A DNA stretch of 64,000 nucleotides from Rhizobium tumorigenes (GCF_003240565.2 NZ_CP117259.1:62001-126000); one strand, 5' to 3'. Shown: positions 44,501 through 53,368, counted from the first letter of the stretch. A program made the numbers and translations. The notes: generated by a model not told the origin, from the sequence alone.

Positions 44501-45394
44501 ATGGCTGACCACGACGATACCGACGAAACGCCAGAAAATCCGCTGATGCAGGAGCAGGTTCCGAGCGACACGCGGCTGGCGCGCCAGCTGGCCCGCCGCC
44601 AGCAGATGACTGAGACCGTCATGGCCGAAGGCTCGGTACGCATCGAGGATCTGGCCGAGCGCTTTGGCATCAGCCTGATGACCGCCCACCGCGATCTCGA
44701 CGAACTCGTCAGCCGTGGTATCCTGCGCAAGACGCGGGGCATCGCCTCGGCGGCGCCGACAAGCCTGATCGAATCCAGCGACGTCTACCGCTCCAGTCGC
44801 CAGTCGGTCGAAAAGCGTGCGCTGGCGCTAGCCGCCATGCGCTTCGTCGAGCCAGGACAGGCGATCTTCTTCGACGATTCCACGACTGTGCTGCAGATGG
44901 CGCAATTCCTGCCCTCTGCCGTGCCGCTTACCGTCATCACCAACTCGCTGACGTTGATGAACGATCTCAAGGGTATCCGCGACCTGACGTTGCTCGGTCT
45001 CGGCGGCCAGTACTACAACTGGTGCAATGCCTTCATGGGCCGCATGACGACCCATGAGATTTCGCAACTGCGGGCCGACACGCTGTTCATGTCGATGTCT
45101 GCCATCACCGACGATATCGTCTTTCACCAGTTTCTCGAGATGGTCGATACCAAGCGGGCGATGTTCGATTCCGCCTCCACCCGCATCCTTCTCGCCGACA
45201 ATACCAAATTCGACCGGCGTGCCCTGCACGTGTTCTCGCCGCTTACCGATTTCGACATCGTTATCGTCGACGACGGTACGCCGCCGGTCCATATCGCCCG
45301 CATGCGCGATAAGGGCATCAATGTCGTGGTGGCTCCGACGCGCGGCTCAAGCCATGCATCCGCGCTGAAGCGATACGATCCCCAGGCCCGATAG
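44501..45394 (+). CDS. DeoR/GlpR-family regulator 1 of the second polyol module
   Basis: This 297-residue regulator has a DeoR helix-turn-helix at about residues 35-80 (GSVRIEDLAERFGISLMTAHRDLDELVSRGILRKTRG). A DeoR sugar-phosphate sensor domain follows (IFFDDSTTVLQMAQFL, TVITNSLTLMNDL, GGQYYNWCNAFMG, ILLADNTKFDRRALHVF). A GTG two codons earlier is an alternative start; neither has a clear ribosome site. It lies between the eryEFG hairpin and the second kinase. The sensor would bind a phosphorylated polyol. It shares motifs with the DeoR protein at 47096, suggesting paralogues. Confidence 0.88.
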   Translation: MADHDDTDETPENPLMQEQVPSDTRLARQLARRQQMTETVMAEGSVRIEDLAERFGISLMTAHRDLDELVSRGILRKTRGIASAAPTSLIESSDVYRSSRQSVEKRALALAAMRFVEPGQAIFFDDSTTVLQMAQFLPSAVPLTVITNSLTLMNDLKGIRDLTLLGLGGQYYNWCNAFMGRMTTHEISQLRADTLFMSMSAITDDIVFHQFLEMVDTKRAMFDSASTRILLADNTKFDRRALHVFSPLTDFDIVIVDDGTPPVHIARMRDKGINVVVAPTRGSSHASALKRYDPQAR

Positions 45395-45454
45395 CTTTCA
45401 CTCACTTCGCTGGAACGAGGCGGCTCATGCACCTTTTCGACCTTCGCTAAATGT

Positions 45455-45502
45455 AACATCACTTGACGTGAACTTACCATTTTTATATGATCCAGTGATG
45501 TT
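45455..45502 (+). promoter_or_regulatory. Promoter framed by a perfect 9-bp inverted repeat, probable DeoR operator
   Basis: AACATCACT (45455-45463) and AGTGATGTT (45494-45502) are exact inverted copies. Between and overlapping them lie TTGACG (45463-45468), a 17-base spacer and TATGAT (45486-45491), a good sigma70-type promoter. The kinase start is 65 bases further on. The repeat covers both promoter elements, so a bound repressor would block polymerase. Confidence 0.8.
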
Positions 45503-45566
45503 GCAGCTGTGGTACGAGCGCTCGTCTTGACGCTCCCGCACCCGGTCGTAAAAGGGAGCGAAAACC

Positions 45567-47099
45567 ATGCCCAGCTTGCTAGGGATCGACAACGGCCTGA
45601 CTGTCACCAAGGCAGTCATCTTCGATATCGACGGAACGCAGCTTTCGGTGGCGCGACGCCGGGTGCCGCAGTCGATACCCCGCGCGCGCTTTGTCGAGCG
45701 CGATATGGCAGGCCTTTGGCAGGCGACAGCAGAGGCGATATCGGAGGCGATAGCCCTTTCCGGCCGGCCGTCCGGCGACATCAAGGCCGTTGCCGCGACT
45801 GCCCACGGCGACGGGATATATCTGCTCGACCACGACCGCCAGCCGCTCGGCCCCGGCATCCTTTCGCTCGATAGCCGCGCTGGAGGGATTGTCGACCTCT
45901 GGTCGGAAGGCTCGCTGTTCGACGAAGCGCTGACCCTGACCGGCCAGGTGCCGCATGCATCCGCGCCATCGGCCCTGCTTGCCTGGTTGAAGGAAAACGA
46001 TCCTGAGCGGTTCGGCCGCATCGGTTACGTCCTCGCTTGCAAGGACTGGCTGCGCTTCTGCCTCTCCGGCACGATCGGCACGGACCGGACCGAAGCAAGC
46101 ACATCCTTCACCGATGTCAGGACGCAAGCCTATTCGACCGAGGCCTTGCGCATCTACGGGCTGGAGCAGGTGGAAAGTGCCCTGCCGCCCATCGCAGATT
46201 CCAGTGATATCGTCGGCCATGTCACGGCCGGGGCCGCAGCTCTTACCGGGCTCGTCGAGGGCACACCCGTTGCCTGTGGCCTGCACGATGTCACTGCTTC
46301 GGCGCTCGGCATCGGCGGCCATGTCGAAGGCGTGATCAGCATCGTTGCCGGCACCTATTCGATCAACGAGGTCGTCTCGCCAGCGCCGCTCACCGATCCC
46401 CGCTGGTTCTGCCGCAACGCCATTGCGCCCGGCCAATGGAATGCCATGTCGATTTCTCCGGCCTCGACGGCCAACTACGACTGGTTTCTCGACACCTTCT
46501 GCCGGAAGGAGCAGGACGCCGCAGCCGCTGAGGGTGGCTCAATTCATGCGCTGCTGGCAACCGAGATCGACGCGGCGCTGCAGCGGCCCTCGACGATCCT
46601 CTTCCACCCCTACCTGTTCGGTTCGCCCTACGGCAATCTTGCCAGCGGCAGCTTCCTCGGCCTGCACGGCTGGCACGACCGGGGCGACATGCTGAAGGCG
46701 GTGCTGGAAGGGATCGCCTTCAATCACCGTACTCACGTGGATGCCCTCCGCGACGGCTTCCCCTTCGGCCAGGTGCGGCTGACTGGAGGCGCCTCCCGCA
46801 ACCCGGCGTTCGCCCAGATGTTTGCCGATATCCTGAACCTGCCGGTGACCGTCACCTCGACGGACGAGCCGGCGGCCTTCGGCGCCGCGCTCTGTGCCGG
46901 CACGGCCATCGGCGTCTACGCCTCGCCGCAGCAACCGCATCTGACCGTCGGCGCCACCAGCCGGACCTATCAGCCGGATGCCGCCCGCAGCGCCGTGTTC
47001 AACGAGCGCTTTGCCCTTTACTCACGCCTTGCCGAAGCCCTGAAATCGGAATGGCCGGCTATCGAGCGGCTGGGCATGCCGACGGAGACCGTCGCGTGA
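45567..47099 (+). CDS. FGGY-family polyol/sugar kinase of the second module
   Basis: This 510-residue kinase has an N-terminal loop GIDNGLTVTKAVIFD (residues ~6-20), TAHGDGIYLLD (~75), LSLDSRAGG (~97) and the C-terminal loop VRLTGGASRNPAFAQMFADIL (~410), all typical of FGGY kinases. It is not a glycerol kinase by these motifs; it is closer in style to xylulokinase/erythritol-kinase-like members. GGGAG precedes the ATG. GTGA overlap couples it to the second DeoR gene. The substrate is unknown. A tetritol or pentitol different from erythritol is the natural guess because a GlpD-type dehydrogenase follows. Confidence 0.87.
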   Translation: MPSLLGIDNGLTVTKAVIFDIDGTQLSVARRRVPQSIPRARFVERDMAGLWQATAEAISEAIALSGRPSGDIKAVAATAHGDGIYLLDHDRQPLGPGILSLDSRAGGIVDLWSEGSLFDEALTLTGQVPHASAPSALLAWLKENDPERFGRIGYVLACKDWLRFCLSGTIGTDRTEASTSFTDVRTQAYSTEALRIYGLEQVESALPPIADSSDIVGHVTAGAAALTGLVEGTPVACGLHDVTASALGIGGHVEGVISIVAGTYSINEVVSPAPLTDPRWFCRNAIAPGQWNAMSISPASTANYDWFLDTFCRKEQDAAAAEGGSIHALLATEIDAALQRPSTILFHPYLFGSPYGNLASGSFLGLHGWHDRGDMLKAVLEGIAFNHRTHVDALRDGFPFGQVRLTGGASRNPAFAQMFADILNLPVTVTSTDEPAAFGAALCAGTAIGVYASPQQPHLTVGATSRTYQPDAARSAVFNERFALYSRLAEALKSEWPAIERLGMPTETVA

Positions 47100-47869
47100 T
47101 CAAGGCCGACGAGCGGCGCGAGGAAATTGCAAACTATGTCATCAAGTGCGGGCAGGTCCGCATCGATGATCTCGTGACGCATTTCGGCGTGTCGCGGATG
47201 ACCATTCACCGCCATATCGAGCAGCTGGCCCAGCAGGGCGTGCTGCGAAAGCTGCATGGGGCTGTCACCGTGCAGCCCTCCGGCATCTATGAGAGCACGT
47301 TCCGCTACCGCATGACGGTCGGGCGTGCCGAGAAGGATGCACTGGCCCGCGCCGCGCTGGACTATGTCGAGGCCGGACAGGTGGTGATGCTCGACGATTC
47401 CACCACGGCCAGCGCCGTGGCGCCGCTGCTGGCCGAGATCAAGCCGTTGACGGTCATCACCAACAGCGTGTCGACCGCCGAGATGCTGATCCATGTCGAG
47501 GACATGGATTTCATCTCCCTCGGCGGCCAGTATCACCGCACCTACAACGCCTTCATAGGTCTCGTCACCGAGAATGCGATCTCGCGGCTGCGCGCCGACA
47601 TCCTGATTTGCTCCACCTCGGCTATCACCGGCACCACCGGGTTCATCCAGGACCAGCAGGTCGTGCGGGTCAAGCAGGCGATGATGGCAGCTTCCCGCCG
47701 TAGGCTGCTGCTCGTCGACCATGGCAAATTCGACAGGATGGCCCTGCACGTGTTTGACGAGCTGACGGTCTTCGACGCCGTGCTGGTTACCGACGGCATC
47801 GCCGATGCAACAGCGCAAAAGCTTGAACAGGCCGGTGTACGGCTTAAAATCGTAAGGATGGCATCATGA
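47096..47869 (+). CDS. DeoR/GlpR-family regulator 2, embedded between kinase and dehydrogenase
   Basis: A 257-residue regulator with GTG start at 47096, chosen because it makes a GTGA overlap with the kinase stop and matches the DeoR N-terminus (IKADERREEIANYVIKCGQVRIDDLVTHFGVSRMTIHRHIEQLAQQGVLRKLHG). The sensor domain has VMLDDSTTASAVAPLL, TVITNSVSTAEML, GGQYHRTYNAFIG and LLVDHGKFDRMALHVF. Its stop overlaps the next ATG. Having a second DeoR in the same transcript as its probable targets implies autoregulation or a two-signal control with the first DeoR. Confidence 0.88.
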   Translation: MIKADERREEIANYVIKCGQVRIDDLVTHFGVSRMTIHRHIEQLAQQGVLRKLHGAVTVQPSGIYESTFRYRMTVGRAEKDALARAALDYVEAGQVVMLDDSTTASAVAPLLAEIKPLTVITNSVSTAEMLIHVEDMDFISLGGQYHRTYNAFIGLVTENAISRLRADILICSTSAITGTTGFIQDQQVVRVKQAMMAASRRRLLLVDHGKFDRMALHVFDELTVFDAVLVTDGIADATAQKLEQAGVRLKIVRMAS

Positions 47870-49581
47870 CTCCCCCGGAAACAGCATCGGTCGACTTCGC
47901 CAGCCGCCTTGCGACGATGACCGCCGATGGTAGTGTCGATGTCGTCATCCTTGGGGCCGGCATCAACGGCGCCGGTCTCTTCCGCGATCTCTGCGCCCAG
48001 GGTATCAGCTGCCTGATCGTCGAAAAGACAGATTTCGGCGCAGGCACCAGCGCAGCACCCTCCAGGCTCATCCATGGCGGGCTCAAATATCTCGAAACCG
48101 GCGAATTCGGCCTGGTGGCGCAATCGACTCTCGAGCGCAATCTGCTTTTGAAGAACGCTCCCCATTGCGTCACCGCGCTGCCGACGATCATTCCGATCTT
48201 CTCCTGGACCAAGGGCATCTTCGCCGCATTGCGTACCCTGTTCGGCTCAACCAGCGCACCCCGCAGCCGAGGCGCGATCCTCATCAAGATCGGCCTTTCC
48301 ATCTACGACTACTACGGCTCGCGCGACCGGGTCATGCCGCGCCACAAGCTCATCGGCCGAAAGCAGGCCCTGCGCGACATCCCGGCTATGACCAAGTCAA
48401 TCGTCGCCACCGGCACTTACTACGACGCCAAGATCAGCCACCCGGAACGGCTGGTGCTGGAGCTGGTGACCGATGGCCTCGAGGCCAATCCGCGTTCCGC
48501 CATGGCGAACTACACGACGCTGACATCCGCCAAAGACGGTGTTTTGACCTTCCAGCCGGAGAACGGCCCAGCCTTTTCCGTTCGGCCGAAGCTCGTCGTC
48601 AATGCCGCCGGGCCGTGGATCGACCATGTCAACGCCGCCCTCGGCGCGCCGTCGAAGATGATCGGCGGCACCAAGGGCTCGCATATCCTGTTGAAGCACG
48701 ACGAATTGCTGAAGGCGCTGAACGGCCGGATGATCTATTTCGAGGCCGATGACGGGCGCATCTGCCTCGTCTACGACTATCTCGGACTTGCGCTGGTCGG
48801 CTCGACCGATATCCCGGCAGACAACCCGGACAGCGTCGTCTCCGATCCGCAGGAAATCGACTATATGATAAACAGCCTCCGGGGCCTGCTGCCGGGCATG
48901 ACCTTCGATCACAGCCAGATCGTCTACGCCTATAGCGGCATCCGCCCGCTGCCGGCCTCGAACGCATCCATCCCCGGTCTGATCAGCCGCGACCATTCCG
49001 CACCTGTCGCCGAACCCGATACGGGCCGCCCCTTCCCGATCATCTCGCTGATAGGCGGCAAATGGACGACCTTTCGCGGCTTTGCCGAAGAGGTGACCGA
49101 CACCATCCTCAAGCGCATGGGCGCCAGCCGCAAGACCACGACGCGCGCCATGCCGATAGGCGGCGGCAAGGACTTTCCGACCACCGCCACGGCTCGTGCC
49201 GAATGGTTGAAGCGGGAAAGCGCCGAGACCGGCCTCGACATCCCCCGCCTCGACCAGCTCCTGACGCGCTACGGCACCAAGGCCAGGGAGATCGCCCGCC
49301 ACCGCGGCAAGTGGACGGACCGCGACCGCTTGCCGGATTCAACGGATCACAGCCTCGCGGAAATCGACTACATCCTCCAGAACGAGGGCGTAGAGCACCT
49401 CTCAGACATCGTCATGCGCCGCACCACGCTCGCCATCACCGGATCGCTGACGCTCAACGACCTGCAACGGATCGCAGCTGACGTAGCCGTCATGCGCGGC
49501 TGGGATGAGACACGGGTATCAGCCGAGATTGAGGCGGTAACGACACAGCTCGCCAAGAGGAACCATATGCGGGTTAAGTGA
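47866..49581 (+). CDS. GlpD-family polyol-phosphate dehydrogenase of the second module
   Basis: This 571-residue flavoenzyme has the FAD loop GAGINGAGLFRDLCAQG (residues ~31-47), then APSRLIHGGLKYLETGEF (~61-80), SLIGGKWTTFRGFAEEVTD (~392) and a C-terminal DAO_C domain ending near residue 560. It is about 68 residues longer than EryB of this window and differs through the middle. It should oxidise a polyol phosphate made by the preceding kinase, passing electrons to quinone. Glycerol 3-phosphate is possible, but no glpF or glpK-like gene is present. Confidence 0.87.
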   Translation: MTPPETASVDFASRLATMTADGSVDVVILGAGINGAGLFRDLCAQGISCLIVEKTDFGAGTSAAPSRLIHGGLKYLETGEFGLVAQSTLERNLLLKNAPHCVTALPTIIPIFSWTKGIFAALRTLFGSTSAPRSRGAILIKIGLSIYDYYGSRDRVMPRHKLIGRKQALRDIPAMTKSIVATGTYYDAKISHPERLVLELVTDGLEANPRSAMANYTTLTSAKDGVLTFQPENGPAFSVRPKLVVNAAGPWIDHVNAALGAPSKMIGGTKGSHILLKHDELLKALNGRMIYFEADDGRICLVYDYLGLALVGSTDIPADNPDSVVSDPQEIDYMINSLRGLLPGMTFDHSQIVYAYSGIRPLPASNASIPGLISRDHSAPVAEPDTGRPFPIISLIGGKWTTFRGFAEEVTDTILKRMGASRKTTTRAMPIGGGKDFPTTATARAEWLKRESAETGLDIPRLDQLLTRYGTKAREIARHRGKWTDRDRLPDSTDHSLAEIDYILQNEGVEHLSDIVMRRTTLAITGSLTLNDLQRIAADVAVMRGWDETRVSAEIEAVTTQLAKRNHMRVK

Positions 49582-49755
49582 AGTTGGTGGCGCGTCAGTG
49601 TCGGATATTTTGCTACATCATAAGAGAGATCGATGCTTTTTGCTTGCTGATTGGTTGATTGGCGGGATGCAATGCAGACCTAAAAGTGCCGACTTCCCTC
49701 TACCGGGTCGTGCTGCTAACGATAGCCGGTTGGTGGGAACGGGAGTGCTCAGCGA

Positions 49756-50706
49756 ATGAACGGACCTGTAAACGAGGGAATGCGATCACGGGCGTCGGGC
49801 TGCATCCTTGGCCAGCTTTGCGGCGATGCCCTCGGGTCCTTGGTCGAGTTCCAAAAACCTGAAAAGATACGCCGCGATTACCCCAACGGTGTTCGCGAAA
49901 TGCATGACGGTGGAACTTGGTGCACGATTGCGGGCCAGCCCACGGATGACTCCGAGATGGCCTTAGCTTTGGCAAGATCGATCATCTCTGAGGGGAAATA
50001 CATACAAGACAGTGCGAGGACGGCTTACGAAACGTGGTTTGCCTCAAAGCCGTTTGACTTCGGGAACACCGTCTATCGGGGAATCAATTATGATCCCGAT
50101 CACGCGAGTCAGGCCAACGGGGCCTTGATGCGGGTATCACCACTCGGAATATTTGGCTCCCGCTTCTCAGCCGAATTAGTTGGGAAATTTGCCGAGCAAG
50201 ACGCAATCATCACGCATCCGAACCCGATTTGCCGGCAGATAAATAACCTATTTACGCGCGCGTTGTCGCACGCGATTGCGTACGGCTCCGATCCACAAGA
50301 AATATATAAGAACATCCTAATTTGGGCTGAAGAACTCGATGTGGATTTCATGGTACGGAAGGCGCTCGTTGACGCGAAGACCGAGCGGCCCAGAGATTTC
50401 ATCACGCAACAAGGGTGGGTGTTGATTGCATTTCAGAATGCCGTTTTTCAGTTGCTGCATGCAAGTTCGCTGGAGGAGTGTCTCGTTGATACAATTTCGC
50501 AGGGAGGTGACACAGATACAAACGCCGCGATAGCAGGGGCATTGATAGGTGCATTAGAAGGGGAAAGTTCAGTTCCTCAGCGCTGGCGCCAAACTCTCCT
50601 ATTGTGTCGTCCAGAAGATGGCGATCCTCGTGTATTCCGCCCGCGTCCCGCCATTTATTGGCCCATCGACGCAACCGAGGTCGCTGGACGTTTGTTGGGA
50701 GCGTGA
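49756..50706 (+). CDS. ADP-ribosylglycohydrolase family protein (DraG-like)
   Basis: This 316-residue protein has the metal-binding motifs of ADP-ribosylhydrolases: GCILGQLCGDALGSLVEF (residues ~15-32), GQPTDDSEMALALARSI (~60-76, Thr-Asp-Asp triad) and SQGGDTDTNAAIAGALIGALEG (~253-274, Asp-Thr-Asp). These hydrolases remove ADP-ribose from proteins or small molecules. The codon use and GC are lower than in the flanking genes, and it has no functional neighbours, suggesting transfer. GGGAG lies 9 bases before the ATG. It is not accompanied by a DraT or an obvious ADP-ribosyltransferase. Confidence 0.88.
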   Translation: MNGPVNEGMRSRASGCILGQLCGDALGSLVEFQKPEKIRRDYPNGVREMHDGGTWCTIAGQPTDDSEMALALARSIISEGKYIQDSARTAYETWFASKPFDFGNTVYRGINYDPDHASQANGALMRVSPLGIFGSRFSAELVGKFAEQDAIITHPNPICRQINNLFTRALSHAIAYGSDPQEIYKNILIWAEELDVDFMVRKALVDAKTERPRDFITQQGWVLIAFQNAVFQLLHASSLEECLVDTISQGGDTDTNAAIAGALIGALEGESSVPQRWRQTLLLCRPEDGDPRVFRPRPAIYWPIDATEVAGRLLGA

Positions 50707-50862
50707 GTTACGGCCGGGATTCGCGGGAATTTGTCATCGCCCCACCCCTTCACCTCCTATAACACGCATCGCAAAGCGTGATGACTCCTGCGCCTCCCGG
50801 GTGGAACGTACAGGGCTCCACAACCGTTTTCGTTATGACAATTCCATTTTGGAGAGCATACG

Positions 50863-51189
50863 ATGGTTAAGGCCCTGATAGTCTCAGGCGCTCTTGCGCT
50901 TACAACTTTTACCGTTATCGGCTACGCAGCGAGTGCATCCGGCGCGGGTGCGGCTGGTGTCGAGACGATGGCTGCGCCTCCGGGTGCCGTGGTCTCGTTT
51001 GTCGAGGGGCAGCCTAACCCGGTGTCGACAGCGCTTGTGGAGGAGCCCGTGGTCGTTGGGCAGGCGCTCTCGTCGCATGTGATCCTGGTGCCGGTGCCGG
51101 ACAATGCCAACTACGCCTATGCGATCGTCAACAACCAGAGGGTCATCGTCGAGCCCTCGAGCCGGAAGGTGGTGCAGATCATTCCATGA
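50863..51189 (+). CDS. DUF1236 secreted protein
   Basis: This 108-residue protein has an N-terminal signal peptide (residues ~1-25) and a C-terminal DUF1236 segment (SHVILVPVPDNANYAYAIVNNQRVIVEPSSRKVVQIIP). DUF1236 proteins are small envelope proteins common in Rhizobiales with unknown function. A perfect terminator follows 24 bases after the stop. It stands alone. Confidence 0.82.
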   Translation: MVKALIVSGALALTTFTVIGYAASASGAGAAGVETMAAPPGAVVSFVEGQPNPVSTALVEEPVVVGQALSSHVILVPVPDNANYAYAIVNNQRVIVEPSSRKVVQIIP

Positions 51190-51213
51190 GTGGCTGCTAC
51201 CAACAGTCATGAG

Positions 51214-51239
51214 AAACCCGCCGGTTGCCCGGCGGGTTT
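51214..51239. terminator. Bidirectional rho-independent terminator between the DUF1236 gene and sbp
   Basis: AAACCCGCCGG and CCGGCGGGTTT form an 11-bp perfect stem with a TTGC loop. The A/T ends allow use in both directions for the two convergent genes. Confidence 0.85.
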
Positions 51240-51257
51240 GTTCGTTCTGGAGGTGTT

Positions 51258-52259
51258 TCAGTGTTTGCCGAAGGACTGGTCAAGCAGGCCGCCATCGGCG
51301 AAATGTTCTTTCTGAACCTTTTCCCATGAGCCGAAGACGTCTTCGACCTTCAACAACTTGACCTCCGGGAAATCGGCCTTGAACTCTGCGCTGACGGCGG
51401 GATCGTTCACGCGGTTACCGTTTTGCGCCAGGATCCGCTGGCCATCGGCTGTGTAGAGGAAGTCGAGATAGGTTTTGGCCACCTCGCGGGAGCCGCGCTT
51501 GTCGACAACTTTGTTGACGATGGCGACCGGGAATTCTGCCAGCAGGCTGACCGCCGGCGTGACTACGGCAACCTTGTCGGCTCCGAACTGTTTGGCGATG
51601 CCGCGCGTCTCCGCCTCGAAAGTCACCAGCACGTCGCCGATGTCCCGTTCGACGAAGGTCGTGGTTGCGGCGCGGCCGCCAGTGTCGAAGACCGGTACGT
51701 TGCTGAACAGCTTCTTGGTGAAGGCAGCGACCTTGGCATCGTCGTTGCCATAGGCCTGCTTGGCGAAGGCGACGGCCGCTAGATAGGTATAGCGCGCATT
51801 GCCCGATGTCTTCGGATTGGGAAAGACGACCTTGACGTCGTCACGCACCAGATCGTCCCAGTTCTTGATGTTCTTCGGGTTGCTGGCCCGCACCAGGAAC
51901 GACGGGAAGGAGTAGAAGGGCGAGGCGCCATTCGGAAACTGCTGCTTCCAATCGGCTGATACAGCGCCCTTTTCGGCGAGATGGTCGATATCGGTCACCT
52001 GGTTGAACGTCACGACGTCGGCATCCAGCCCCTCGATCACGGCACGCGCCTGTGCGGAGGATCCGGCATGGGACTGCTTGATGGTGATGTCCCGGCCGGT
52101 ATCGGCCTTGTATTTGGCGACAAACGCCTTGTTGACCGCGACGAAGAGCTCGCGCGAAACATCGTAGGATGCGTTGAGGATCTTGTCCGGCGTTTCGGCC
52201 ATCGCCGCGCCGGAAAGAGCAGCGGCCAAGGCCGCGCCGAAGATCAAGGACCGAAACAT
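51258..52259 (-). CDS. sbp: Sulfate-binding periplasmic protein
   Basis: This 333-residue protein has a signal peptide (residues 1-21, ending GAAMA). The sulfate-binding signatures NASYDVSRELF (~29-39) and KQSHAGSSAQARAV (~61-74) are followed by VFPNPKTSGNARYTYLAA, FVERDIGDVLVTFEAE and AKTYLDFLYTADGQ. It captures sulfate or thiosulfate for a CysTWA-type importer. No permease or ATPase gene is near it, so it depends on a transporter encoded elsewhere. It is convergent with the DUF1236 gene. Confidence 0.93.
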   Translation of the reverse strand: MFRSLIFGAALAAALSGAAMAETPDKILNASYDVSRELFVAVNKAFVAKYKADTGRDITIKQSHAGSSAQARAVIEGLDADVVTFNQVTDIDHLAEKGAVSADWKQQFPNGASPFYSFPSFLVRASNPKNIKNWDDLVRDDVKVVFPNPKTSGNARYTYLAAVAFAKQAYGNDDAKVAAFTKKLFSNVPVFDTGGRAATTTFVERDIGDVLVTFEAETRGIAKQFGADKVAVVTPAVSLLAEFPVAIVNKVVDKRGSREVAKTYLDFLYTADGQRILAQNGNRVNDPAVSAEFKADFPEVKLLKVEDVFGSWEKVQKEHFADGGLLDQSFGKH

Positions 52260-52441
52260 GAAAACCCCCGGGAAATACTGAAATATGCCGCAAAATTATG
52301 CCAACCCACCTCGCGATACGAGGTATGGATTGGCATCGCTGGCAGTGACTTGGAATATATTGCTCACGCATTCACATAAACGGGATGGCTATGCTGCAGC
52401 GCTCCAGTCCGGAGCGATTGTCCGACCCAGGTTGACGCGCG

Positions 52442-53368
52442 TCAGTAGCCGCGCGTCTTGTCGACGAGATGCGGAATGGCCTCGCCGCGCTCGAAACGCA
52501 TGACGTTGCGGGCTATTTCCAGCACGGCGATGCGCGGATGGGTGGGCGCTGCCACATGCGGGCTGACCCGGATATCGGGATGTTGCCAGAACGGATCGCT
52601 CTCCGGCAACGGCTCGATGCGGAAGACGTCCAGGACGGCGCCGCTGAGCTGGCCGCTGTCGACAGCAGCAATCAGGTCGGTATCGACGACATGGCCGCCG
52701 CGGGCGCCGTTGATGAAAAAGCCACCTTTGGCCTGGGCGTTGAACAGCTCGGCACCGACGATGTTTTCCGTCTCTGACGTCAGGGGCAAAAGGTTGACGA
52801 GAATATCGGCGCCGGTGACGGCAGCCACCAGGCTATCCCTCCCGGCAAAGGATTGCGCACCCTCGACAGTGCGTCCGCTGCGGCTCCAGACGCGCGTGTT
52901 AAAGCCGAAAGCGACGAAATGTCTTGCAACCGGTGTTCCCAGTGCTCCGGCGCCAAGGATGGTCACGACACGCTCATGGGCCAGTTTTTCGGCCTGCGGC
53001 TGCCAGCGCAATTCGCGTTGGAACCGTTCGTAGAGGCGGATGTTGCGGTGCCAGGACAGGGCCTCCGCCAGCACCCATTCCGTCATCCCTTCCGCCAGCC
53101 CATCGTCCACCATGCGCACGATCGGCGTCTCCGCGGCGATTTCGCCGGAACGCAACAGGTGCTCGATGCCTGCATTGAGGCTAAGGATGAGCTTCACCTC
53201 CGGCAATGCGGCCATCAGGGCCGCCTTCGGGCGGCCGACGACGAGATAGTCGATCGGCGCTTCGCCCGGTTGCGGCATGTCGATGAGGATCTCGTGGGCG
53301 GGAAGTGCCGCCTTGAAGAGGGCAGCCAGGTCTTCGCTGCCTTCGGCAATCAGTAGGCGTTTCATCAT
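52442..53368 (-). CDS. ghrA: Glyoxylate/hydroxypyruvate reductase A-like dehydrogenase
   Basis: This 308-residue D-isomer 2-hydroxyacid dehydrogenase has the NAD(P)-binding motif ILGAGALGTPVARHFVAFGF (~137-156), Arg-containing INGARGGHVVD (~217-227, catalytic Arg region) and a late HVAAPTHP segment (catalytic His near 274). It reduces glyoxylate or hydroxypyruvate with NADPH. It lies 94 bases after an aminotransferase gene on the same strand, which could supply a 2-oxo acid as its substrate (inference). Confidence 0.88.
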   Translation of the reverse strand: MMKRLLIAEGSEDLAALFKAALPAHEILIDMPQPGEAPIDYLVVGRPKAALMAALPEVKLILSLNAGIEHLLRSGEIAAETPIVRMVDDGLAEGMTEWVLAEALSWHRNIRLYERFQRELRWQPQAEKLAHERVVTILGAGALGTPVARHFVAFGFNTRVWSRSGRTVEGAQSFAGRDSLVAAVTGADILVNLLPLTSETENIVGAELFNAQAKGGFFINGARGGHVVDTDLIAAVDSGQLSGAVLDVFRIEPLPESDPFWQHPDIRVSPHVAAPTHPRIAVLEIARNVMRFERGEAIPHLVDKTRGY

